Below the pieces are notes generated by a model that saw nothing but the letters and a program-made list of their open reading frames with translations, made no database searches and had not been told where the DNA came from. The position numbers and the translations under genes were made by a program. From positions 1-5,887 of the forward strand of contig JAJRST010000222.1 of NCBI GenBank assembly GCA_024278645.1: a stretch of 5,887 bases of DNA. Reading direction: 5' to 3'. Position 1 is the stretch's first letter. Each line of letters begins with the position of its first letter. The DNA is from a bacterium. Its GTDB lineage: Bacteria; Zhuqueibacterota; Zhuqueibacteria; Residuimicrobiales; Krinioviventaceae. Positions 1-5,887 of the stretch are shown piece after piece.

Positions 1-474
1 AAGTTGCAGCACAGAGTCGCCCTCCGCGTCATAGTAAATCGCTTCTTCCGCCACGGAATCGATTTCAACGAAATTAAGGTACTGGCTCCAGCAATACAGC
101 GTGTCGCTGCGGTTGCTGATCATCACGTTGAGCTTGCTGTCTATGGAGATGCTCTGCGGATGCTCTACATTTATCGCATCCAGTCCATGATGCGTCAGCC
201 GTTCTCCCGCCTTTGTAAAAACGACGATGCGATTGTTGCCGTTGTCGGCGACAAAAATGAGGCCGTCGCGGCCAATAGTGATATCCTGCGGGTTTTGCAG
301 CGAAACGCCCAGGCTTGCCCGGTCCCATATCGGCGACAGTTCAACGTAATTGGTGTCGCTGGCGCCAAAGGAGGGCTCGTCCGTCCTGGGCGCGGGCAAC
401 GGCAGCTTTTCTTTCGTGCATGCGGCAAGAATAATAAACAGTAAAAACAGGCTGTAGGATAATTTCTTTATCAT
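1..474 (-). CDS. NHL-repeat (beta-propeller) lipoprotein, 3' end cut by window edge
   Basis: The reading frame is open from an ATG at 474 to base 1, giving 158 codons with no stop, so the C-terminus lies outside the window. The N-terminus is a lipoprotein signal: MIKKLS, a hydrophobic run, then lipobox L-A-A-C with the lipidated Cys at residue 19. After a short Pro-rich linker (about 24-40) comes a textbook NHL blade at about 59-90 (LQNPQDITIGRDGLIFVADN, then GNNRIVVF, then GE). A second, weaker blade follows at about 104-130 (HPQSISID...VMISN...LYCW). NHL and 6-bladed propellers of this kind usually act as extracytoplasmic binding or scaffold domains; no catalytic motif is visible here. The start lies 3 nt after the stop of the PorV/PorQ-like gene and has no clear Shine-Dalgarno sequence, suggesting translational coupling as the last visible gene of the operon. 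Identification as an NHL lipoprotein is firm. The ligand is unknown, and +2 Thr does not settle inner versus outer membrane in this group. Confidence 0.88.
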   Translation of the reverse strand, partial: MIKKLSYSLFLLFIILAACTKEKLPLPAPRTDEPSFGASDTNYVELSPIWDRASLGVSLQNPQDITIGRDGLIFVADNGNNRIVVFTKAGERLTHHGLDAINVEHPQSISIDSKLNVMISNRSDTLYCWSQYLNFVEIDSVAEEAIYYDAEGDSVLQL

Positions 475-477
475 CGG

Positions 478-1461
478 TTAAAATTCAAATCCAAAAGTTA
501 TTTGCTGAGTCATGACAAAATGATTAAAAGCCGCGTAAGAATAATCGAGTTTTAATTTCCTTCCGGCTACGGAAAAATGAGCGCCGGCGCCGAACGTAAA
601 TTTGTTTTCATCTATATTGCCGAGGTAGCCGCTGCGCAGGGCGAACATCTCCCTCCAACGGTATTCCACGCCCATAACCAGGTTCTCGGGGCCGTCCATG
701 GGATGGTTCATTTGCGCGGACAATGTGAATACATGGCGCTTGATGCTGTAAACGTCCATGGCGGCGCCGAGTGTGAATATGGCCGGGGCGGAAAAGGACT
801 CGTACTCTGTTTTCGTTACGCTGTTGGCTTCTCGACGCAGGTATGTGCCGTCGGGCTGGAAATCCGTGCCAAAATTGCGCACGGATGCGGCGATGCGCAG
901 TGTTTTGTACCCGGTCCAGTAAAAAGTGCCAAAGTCGAATAAAAAACCGTCCATGCTGAGTTCGGCGAGGTCTTCGCGCACATACTTGGCGGTGACGCCA
1001 AAGGAAAAACGATCGGTCATTTTAATTGATACGGACAACCCGGTGGCCAAATCGCTGTAGCTGAAATACTCGCCGTTGCCGTAAGGATGATACTCTGTGG
1101 TCACCGGCATGTCGGCCAGGTGCAGAAATTCCACAAAAAGCCCCAGCGCCACATTGTCGGAGAGTTGATGCACATAGGCGGCGTATTCGAGGTCTACATC
1201 GACGAGCCAGTCCAGGTGCGACAGCAACAGTTCATTCTTGCCGCCCTGCACCAGGCCGGCGGGGTTCCAATAGGCTGCGGACGCATCGCTGGCCATGGCG
1301 GTATAAGCGCCGCCCATGGCGACGCCGCGCGCGCCGATGCCGATCTTTAAAAAAGTGACCGAAGCGGTGCCGACGCGCTGCTCTCCCAGCTTGGGAATCA
1401 GACCCTGGGCAAGGGAAACAGACGCGCTCAACAGCAACATCAGAATTATATTTTTTATCAT
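478..1461 (-). CDS. PorV/PorQ-family outer-membrane beta-barrel protein
   Basis: This product of about 327 residues has a Sec signal peptide (MIKNIILMLLLSASVSLAQ, cleavage after the Gln). The family hallmark follows: a Thr/Phe-Leu-Lys-Ile-Gly segment leading into GARGVAMGGAYTAMASDAS and AYWNPAGL (residues about 38-70). The rest is alternating amphipathic beta-strands with aromatic girdles, ending in FGFEF, a terminal Phe typical of BAM-inserted barrels. The family is related to FadL-like barrels; characterised PorV and PorQ serve type IX secretion, where PorV shuttles cargo to the attachment complex. Many FCB genomes carry numerous paralogues of unknown role, so I assign the family and not PorV itself. 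A GTG start at 1470 adds three residues (MKS). I chose the ATG at 1461 because it gives a compact signal peptide and neither start has a good ribosome site. The gene lies 40 nt after the TonB receptor stop and 3 nt before the NHL lipoprotein. Confidence 0.87.
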   Translation of the reverse strand: MIKNIILMLLLSASVSLAQGLIPKLGEQRVGTASVTFLKIGIGARGVAMGGAYTAMASDASAAYWNPAGLVQGGKNELLLSHLDWLVDVDLEYAAYVHQLSDNVALGLFVEFLHLADMPVTTEYHPYGNGEYFSYSDLATGLSVSIKMTDRFSFGVTAKYVREDLAELSMDGFLFDFGTFYWTGYKTLRIAASVRNFGTDFQPDGTYLRREANSVTKTEYESFSAPAIFTLGAAMDVYSIKRHVFTLSAQMNHPMDGPENLVMGVEYRWREMFALRSGYLGNIDENKFTFGAGAHFSVAGRKLKLDYSYAAFNHFVMTQQITFGFEF

Positions 1462-1501
1462 ACTTTTCACAATGTGGAAACGCTTTATTTAATTCATTCC
1501 A

Positions 1502-4231
1502 TTAAAACCGCATTTCGATGCCTGTCAGCACGCGCCGCGGCCAGTCATATCGCGCCGGGTTGTCCGGCTGCAAGTCGCGCGGGTCGTCATACCAGGTAAT
1601 CGGAATGACGTCGCCCGGCTGGTAGGGCCGCCCGGTCACCGGATTGATGATGCGCGGCACTTTGGTGTTGAAAACATTTTCCGCCTCGATAAAAAAGGCC
1701 AGACCAATTTTCCCCCACCAAAAGTCTTTGCGAAAACGAATATCCATACGGCTCCACGGCTGCGAGATACCGCCGTATTCGTTTTTCTCGTAAATATTGT
1801 TATCCACGTCAATCAAACGGCGATAACGTTTCCCGGATTCCAGGTCCCAGCGAAAAGTGAGGCTCCACAACTCGGGAATTTTCAGGCCGAAAACGCGAAT
1901 ATTGGCGCCCTTGGGCATATCAAAAAACAGATCCGTAGACAGACGATAGGGACGGTCCCAGCTCAGGGTGCTTTCGCGAATGGGTTTTTCAGCCACCTTG
2001 CCGGCTTCCACCAGCAGGTTGGTGTTGGGCGTCGAGCTTTTGCCCGTGGCCTTGGCATACGTAAAATCGACATTGCCGCTGAGGAATTTGGAATAACGGC
2101 GGCGAAAGCGAATTTCCACGCCGCGGGAGCGAGCGTAATCCATGTTCACATACATCAGGTAGCTGATATTGCCGTAGCGCGGACTGTACTTGCGGATGCG
2201 CATGGATGTGGGATAGTCGAACATATCCTTGTAATAGGCCTTGATCTCGATGGTTTGATTGGCGTTGAAGCGATGTTTCAAACCAATCTCATAGGCGACG
2301 GTGGTCGTCGGGTTCAGGTTGGGATTGCCGAACAACTGGTAGGTCGCCTCGGAGGTTGAGTTCAATTTGGCGTAGACGTAATGTCCCTTTGGCTTTTGCG
2401 AAAAGTGGCCGTAATGGAGATAGAGCATATCATTGTCGGTCACCGGATGCGAAATGCCGAGCCGGGGACTGAGGTGGCCCTTGCCGCGCATTCCGAAAAC
2501 CTCGAAGGTCTCGTTCATATATTTTTCGCGCGCTTGGTCCGTCAGGGTCACGGTCTCCGGATTCATCACGGCGTCGTCGACAAATTTTCCCGGAAACCAA
2601 TAATCATAGCGCAAACCGATATTGACGATCATGCCGTCGTAGGTGATACGGTCTTGAATGTAAAACGAGCCGTCATTGGGATAGACGGCATAGTAGTCAT
2701 GGTTGCGGCCAAGACCGGATTCGCCAAACCACGGCGCATTGATGTCAATCACCTGCATTTCCGTGTAGCGCGCCTCAAAGCCGATTTTGAAAGAGTGCTT
2801 TTCATTGGGCTTTGAAGTGACGTCGCCCCTGAGGGACCAGTTGCTGGAGAAATAGTCGTACCAGTTCTCCGCGTCGCCGGTGTCCCAAAAGCCGTCGCCA
2901 AAGCGGGTTTGCACGTTGCCGCGGGAATCCGGGATATAGTGCACCGGCGCCAGGTCGAGGCGTTGATTATATTCGGAATAATGTTTGTTTTGCACGGCGG
3001 AATGCAGGCTCGAATAAAAGCGGGACAAGCTTAGTTTATAAAATGTGCGCGCACTCAGGGTGTGCGTCCATTGCGCCGTGAGAAGGCTGGCATCTTTGGT
3101 TACGGTGTTATAGTTGTCGAGCATTTTTTCGTATTCGTAGGGATAACCGCGGCCGCCGTCGATTCGCGGCAAAAAGTATCCCTGGTTGATGTTCAGCGAA
3201 TTATCGTAGGAAAGCACCAGCTTTTGTCCCGGGTTCATTCGCCAGGCCAGCTTGCCCATGATATGCCAATCGTTCTCCTGGCGCGGCGCCAGGGGCTCGA
3301 ACAGTTTATCGGACGGGTACAGGATGTTGGCGCGCGGCAAGTAGGTGTCGGTCAGGTGGCCGTATCCGCTGACAAAAATCGTGGCGCTGCCTGGCAACAG
3401 CCCCTTTAACAGGTAGCTGCTGATCGGCTCCGGGCCGCCGAAATTAAATTGCAAAATATCCGTATTAAAGGACCGCGCCATGCCGGACAACCAGTTGTCA
3501 GACTTTAGGGTAAAACTGCCGGTATATTTGTCCTCGCCCTCTTTGGTCTCGATATCGACGACGCCGGACATCGCCTGACCATATTCGGCGTCAAAACCGC
3601 CGGTGATGACCTTGAGCTCTTTGATGGCGGCGGCGTTGACATAGATCGTATTCGAGTAGCCGGACAACGGGTCTTTGATCGACTGGCCGTCGATCATGTA
3701 TAAACTCTCGTCCGCGCGACCGCCGCGGATGTGAATCTTGTTGTCCTGAACCACAACGCCCAACTGATCGCCGACAAGATCGTCAACCGTCTCGACCACC
3801 TTTTTGTCGATATCTTCCGACGACAATCGCTGCTCCGACGAGGTCATCTCGATGTCGAACAGCGGTTTTTCGCCGACCACCTCGATGGTTTGGCCGAGGG
3901 CCAGCACCGTGGGCGTCATCTGAAAGTTCACCTCGATCGACTTGCCCAGACGAACCCGGATGCCGGTCTGCAACTGCTCGGTATAGCCGATCATCGTCGC
4001 CTTGATGTCGTAATCGCCGGGCGCCAGGCCGGAGATGGTATAGTCGCCGTTCATGCCGGTGGCCGCGCCTTTATAGGTGCCCTGGACGACGATATTAACG
4101 CCGGGCAAGCCCTCGCCCGTCTCCTTGTCGGTGACGCGTCCGCGTATCAGCGTTTTTTGCGCCAGGGCGTTTGCGCTGAAAAACAAAAGCAGGATAATAG
4201 ATGAGTATTTTATAAACATGCGCCGATTCAT
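1502..4231 (-). CDS. TonB-dependent outer-membrane receptor with CarboxypepD_reg-like N-terminal domain
   Basis: A complete 909-residue receptor. Residues 1-25 are a signal peptide (hydrophobic SSIILLLFFSA, then ANALAQ). Residues about 28-106 form a carboxypeptidase-regulatory-like beta-sandwich (IRGRVTDKETGEGLPGVNIV, then GMNGDYTISGLAPGDYDI). A TonB-box-like stretch follows at about 113-121 (QTIEVVGEK), then the plug at about 130-230 (IHIRGGRADESLYMIDGQSI, ITGGFDAEYGQAMSGVVDIE). The remainder is the 22-stranded barrel, with the usual LSPRLGIS (587-594), GNPNLNP (635-641) and AENVFNT (850-856) motifs and a terminal Phe (EMRF). Such receptors use TonB/ExbBD energy to import bulky substrates. 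No STN domain is present, so FecA-type signalling is not expected. Its ATG directly abuts the upstream lipoprotein TAA. A GAGGAA at 4244-4249, 12 nt away, supports this start over the Met at codon 5. No SusD partner is adjacent, so it is not a standard SusC/SusD glycan pair. The substrate is unknown. Confidence 0.95.
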   Translation of the reverse strand: MNRRMFIKYSSIILLLFFSANALAQKTLIRGRVTDKETGEGLPGVNIVVQGTYKGAATGMNGDYTISGLAPGDYDIKATMIGYTEQLQTGIRVRLGKSIEVNFQMTPTVLALGQTIEVVGEKPLFDIEMTSSEQRLSSEDIDKKVVETVDDLVGDQLGVVVQDNKIHIRGGRADESLYMIDGQSIKDPLSGYSNTIYVNAAAIKELKVITGGFDAEYGQAMSGVVDIETKEGEDKYTGSFTLKSDNWLSGMARSFNTDILQFNFGGPEPISSYLLKGLLPGSATIFVSGYGHLTDTYLPRANILYPSDKLFEPLAPRQENDWHIMGKLAWRMNPGQKLVLSYDNSLNINQGYFLPRIDGGRGYPYEYEKMLDNYNTVTKDASLLTAQWTHTLSARTFYKLSLSRFYSSLHSAVQNKHYSEYNQRLDLAPVHYIPDSRGNVQTRFGDGFWDTGDAENWYDYFSSNWSLRGDVTSKPNEKHSFKIGFEARYTEMQVIDINAPWFGESGLGRNHDYYAVYPNDGSFYIQDRITYDGMIVNIGLRYDYWFPGKFVDDAVMNPETVTLTDQAREKYMNETFEVFGMRGKGHLSPRLGISHPVTDNDMLYLHYGHFSQKPKGHYVYAKLNSTSEATYQLFGNPNLNPTTTVAYEIGLKHRFNANQTIEIKAYYKDMFDYPTSMRIRKYSPRYGNISYLMYVNMDYARSRGVEIRFRRRYSKFLSGNVDFTYAKATGKSSTPNTNLLVEAGKVAEKPIRESTLSWDRPYRLSTDLFFDMPKGANIRVFGLKIPELWSLTFRWDLESGKRYRRLIDVDNNIYEKNEYGGISQPWSRMDIRFRKDFWWGKIGLAFFIEAENVFNTKVPRIINPVTGRPYQPGDVIPITWYDDPRDLQPDNPARYDWPRRVLTGIEMRF

Positions 4232-5737
4232 TTATGGGCCAAATTCCTCAAACAAAATATATCGAAATATTTCCGTCATATTTGCATTGCCGTTGCAATA
4301 ATGCAGGGGCAAAGAAAAATAGATGCTCTCGCCGCTGCCGATCCGGTAGCGTACGCCAACCGCCGGCGATCCCTTGTAGGGAACCGGTACGGTCGCCGTC
4401 GAATCGGCCTGCATACGATAGACGACGTCGGCGTTGCTGCCGGGAATGAGCGCCGAAACGCGGTTGCCGACAAGCTTTTCCAGGTTCATATTCAGAGCGC
4501 TGTCGTCTCCGGCGTCGAAGGATGCCAGGACGTCAATGCCCGGCAACAGGCGGCCGCCGGGATTCAGGCGATAGACCGAATCAATGCTGGTAAACGTCCA
4601 TGTGGTGTCCGGTCTTTCCTCGTTGCCGTTGGAAATAAGGATGCCGCCGCCGTTTTTGATAAAGCGAGTGATGCTCAGTCCCGCTTCGCTCAGGTTTGGC
4701 CGCCCCAGGTGAGCGAACCAGATGACTTTACTGAAATAGGAAAGATTCGCCTCGATATCAATGGAAGAGTAGGGCAGTGTGTTTTCCGCATTAATGGCCG
4801 GTGTACGATCCGAGCCGATCTCCCACACTGAATAGCCGTCTTCGCCGACAAGCGCTTTGAGGATATCCTCGTAAAAAGATTGCACCTGGTAAAAGTTTTG
4901 ATCCTGGGCAAAATCATTGACCAGTAAAATATCGCCCTGAACGGGCTTGACAACCCAGTGAGTCGGCGACTGGTCGTCCTCGGGATCGGGGAAGGAGATC
5001 ACGTTGCTTGAGGCGCCGGAGACGTCGATGGCTTTGGCAAAAAAGCGATGCTCTCCGGGTTCAAGGTCGCGCAAAGTGACGTCGACGGCGTCGCCGGGCA
5101 AAAAGTTCCATGTCGTGGTGTCGTCGAGAGCGTACAGGATGTTGGTAATCGTCTCGTTGCCGTCAGGATCGGTGGCGTTCCAGACAAAGGTGCGGGTGGG
5201 AAACGTATAAGAGGTAACCTCCGCATTGCCGACAGCGCGCGGATTGCTGTTCAGGCGAAAATCAATAACCGGCGGTGAATTGAACACCGGAAAAGTGAGC
5301 GTGGCCGGCGTCGGATCCTGCAAACCCTGGTCGTCCACCGCCCACACGGAAAAACGAAACTCGTCATACTTTGTGCGGATGGGCACGTAAAAAGTGTCCA
5401 CCTCCGACGTAGTATAGGTCGCCTCGGTTTCATAATCCCATTGGTAATAGTAGCCGACAACCTGGCCGTCGGGATCGTCTCCCCACCAGCGAATAATCTG
5501 GCGGCTCGGCGTCGTATCCAGTCCGGTCGTAAAGGTCGCAACGACGATCTCTCCGGTCGCCAACGTATCAAGCCTGGTCTCGGTCGCCTGGTCGACATAA
5601 AGATAAAGATGCGTATCCGGCGGCAGATTTCCGACGGGCTGCGACTCCCTGCGGTTGCCGAACGGATCGTCCAGACTGCATCCGACGATGAGAAGGAAGG
5701 CCATGACGGCCGCCATATAGAGTTCTTTTTTCATCAT
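4232..5737 (-). CDS. Lipoprotein with two Ig/FN3-like domains and a GATase1-like C-terminal domain
   Basis: About 501 residues from the ATG at 5737 (the next ATG at 5734 is equally possible). The N-terminus MMKKELYMAAVMAFLLIVGC is a lipoprotein signal with Cys 20 as the anchor and Ser at +2. Two tandem beta-sandwich modules follow at about 38-153 and 155-250. They share a Trp followed by a DPDG turn (IRWWGDDPDGQVVGYYYQWD; FVWNATDPDGNE) and end in Ig-like strands (FRFSVWAVDDQG; HRFFAKAIDVSG). Residues about 266 to the end look like a class I glutamine-amidotransferase/ThuA-type Rossmann fold (GDILLVNDF, then KVIWFAHLGRPNLSEAG, then RFIKNGGGILISNG), closing with a return-strand region. No Cys sits at the usual nucleophile elbow (AHLGRP instead), so it is probably non-catalytic. 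The frame is open to an ATG at 5764, but those extra codons are the upstream hairpin. First gene of the operon, 0 nt from the TonB receptor. The function is not established; a surface or periplasmic accessory to the receptor is my inference. Confidence 0.85.
   Translation of the reverse strand: MMKKELYMAAVMAFLLIVGCSLDDPFGNRRESQPVGNLPPDTHLYLYVDQATETRLDTLATGEIVVATFTTGLDTTPSRQIIRWWGDDPDGQVVGYYYQWDYETEATYTTSEVDTFYVPIRTKYDEFRFSVWAVDDQGLQDPTPATLTFPVFNSPPVIDFRLNSNPRAVGNAEVTSYTFPTRTFVWNATDPDGNETITNILYALDDTTTWNFLPGDAVDVTLRDLEPGEHRFFAKAIDVSGASSNVISFPDPEDDQSPTHWVVKPVQGDILLVNDFAQDQNFYQVQSFYEDILKALVGEDGYSVWEIGSDRTPAINAENTLPYSSIDIEANLSYFSKVIWFAHLGRPNLSEAGLSITRFIKNGGGILISNGNEERPDTTWTFTSIDSVYRLNPGGRLLPGIDVLASFDAGDDSALNMNLEKLVGNRVSALIPGSNADVVYRMQADSTATVPVPYKGSPAVGVRYRIGSGESIYFSLPLHYCNGNANMTEIFRYILFEEFGP
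4244..4249 (-). promoter_or_regulatory. Shine-Dalgarno-like GAGGAA for the TonB receptor
   Basis: GAGGAA on the minus strand lies inside the last codons of the lipoprotein gene, 12 nt before the receptor ATG at 4231 and 24 nt before the in-frame ATG at 4219. It favours the upstream start and fits coupled translation across the abutting TAA/ATG. The spacing is somewhat long, and the bases also encode protein, so it could be chance. Confidence 0.4.
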
Positions 5738-5747
5738 AGAATAAAGA

Positions 5748-5780
5748 GACTTCCAAGACCGCATCGCGGCCTTGGAAGTC
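5748..5780 (-). terminator. Hairpin, probable rho-independent terminator of the upstream secreted-protein gene
   Basis: Arms 5748-5762 and 5766-5780 are inverted repeats of 15 nt with a 3-nt loop. The one imperfect position is a G-U wobble in minus-strand RNA but an A-C mismatch in plus-strand RNA, so the fold favours minus-strand transcripts. The stem starts 6 nt after the TAA of the sorting-tail gene. It is followed on the minus strand by a pyrimidine-rich but interrupted tract (TCTTTATTCT), so termination may be partial. It ends about 10 nt before the lipoprotein start. Confidence 0.72.
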
Positions 5781-5786
5781 CAAACG

Positions 5787-5887
5787 TTATTTGAGCATTG
5801 TCATTTTTTTGAAATCGAGAAAATCGCCGGCTTTGATGCGATAAAAATAAACGCCGGATGGTACGCGATGGCCGGCATCGTTCAGAC
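5787..5887 (-). CDS. C-terminus of a secreted protein with FlgD-Ig-like / T9SS type A sorting tail (5' part outside window)
   Basis: Only the last 32 codons and the TAA at 5787-5789 are in the window. The peptide LNDAGHRVPSGVYFYRIKAG, then DFLDFKKMTMLK, matches the end of the FlgD_ig / Por-secretion (type IX) C-terminal sorting domain. That domain has a (N/D)xxGxxVxSGVYFYRixAG turn-and-strand, a strand with F, then a conserved K-M-x-x-L-K ending. In FCB bacteria this domain routes large secreted proteins through the type IX system. The body of the protein, and so its enzymatic or adhesive role, lies to the right and cannot be read. The gene precedes the envelope operon on the same strand but is separated from it by a hairpin, so it is probably a separate transcription unit. 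The tail identification is strong despite its short length. Confidence 0.82.
   Translation of the reverse strand, partial: LNDAGHRVPSGVYFYRIKAGDFLDFKKMTMLK

Noticed and set aside
4..444. Plus-strand open frame of 146 codons
   Set aside because: It lies opposite the NHL lipoprotein, has no signal, domain or ribosome site, and its residues read like an antisense translation.
1465..1480. Near-palindrome TTTCACAATGTGGAAA around the GTG at 1470, considered as an operator or hairpin
   Set aside because: Only about six base pairs form, with a bulge and a minimal loop. It is too weak to support a regulatory claim without conservation.
1462..1501. Gap between receptor stop and PorV/PorQ-like start, checked for a promoter or terminator
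   Set aside because: It is AT-rich but shows no convincing -35/-10 or Bacteroidetes -33/-7 boxes, and no stem with a U-tract.
2381..2815. Plus-strand open frame of 144 codons opposite the receptor barrel
   Set aside because: A shadow of the barrel strands; composition and lack of motifs argue against a gene.
3731..4204. Plus-strand open frame of 157 codons opposite the receptor N-terminus
   Set aside because: It is a shadow of the signal peptide, regulatory and plug domains of the TonB receptor. It shows no recognisable motif, and the minus-strand protein is unambiguous.
4301..4831. Plus-strand open frame of 176 codons opposite the lipoprotein C-terminal half
   Set aside because: Antisense to a well-supported coding domain, with no start context and no recognisable family.

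Overview
All genes in this window lie on the minus strand, so transcription runs from right to left. In transcription order they are: (1) the last 32 codons of a secreted protein with a FlgD-Ig-like / type A type IX secretion (T9SS) C-terminal sorting tail; (2) a 15-bp hairpin that looks like its terminator; (3) a roughly 501-residue lipoprotein with two Ig/fibronectin-like domains and a C-terminal GATase1-like Rossmannoid domain; (4) a complete 909-residue TonB-dependent outer-membrane receptor with an N-terminal carboxypeptidase-regulatory-like domain; (5) a roughly 327-residue outer-membrane beta-barrel of the PorV/PorQ family; (6) the first 158 residues of an NHL-repeat (beta-propeller) lipoprotein that runs off the left edge.

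The combination of T9SS-type sorting tail, CarboxypepD_reg-like TonB receptor, PorV/PorQ-family barrel, Cys-anchored lipoproteins and mostly weak Shine-Dalgarno sequences points to the FCB superphylum. The moderately GC-rich composition, and the absence of a SusD partner next to the receptor, fit Calditrichota, KSB1, Ignavibacteria or Marinimicrobia-like lineages better than classical gut Bacteroidetes. This placement is inference from gene content. No phylogenetic marker is present.

Genes 3 to 6 look like one operon. The lipoprotein stop codon directly abuts the receptor ATG (0 nt), the receptor and the PorV/PorQ-like gene are about 31 to 40 nt apart, and the PorV/PorQ-like gene and the NHL lipoprotein are 3 nt apart. 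Every product carries an export signal and should sit in the outer membrane or on its surface. I read this as an envelope module: a TonB-energised barrel, a second barrel of the PorV/PorQ type, and two lipoproteins that could be surface or periplasmic accessories. The substrate cannot be read from the sequence. I see no RNA gene, CRISPR array, mobile element or metabolic enzyme. There is no gene-free stretch longer than about 50 nt.
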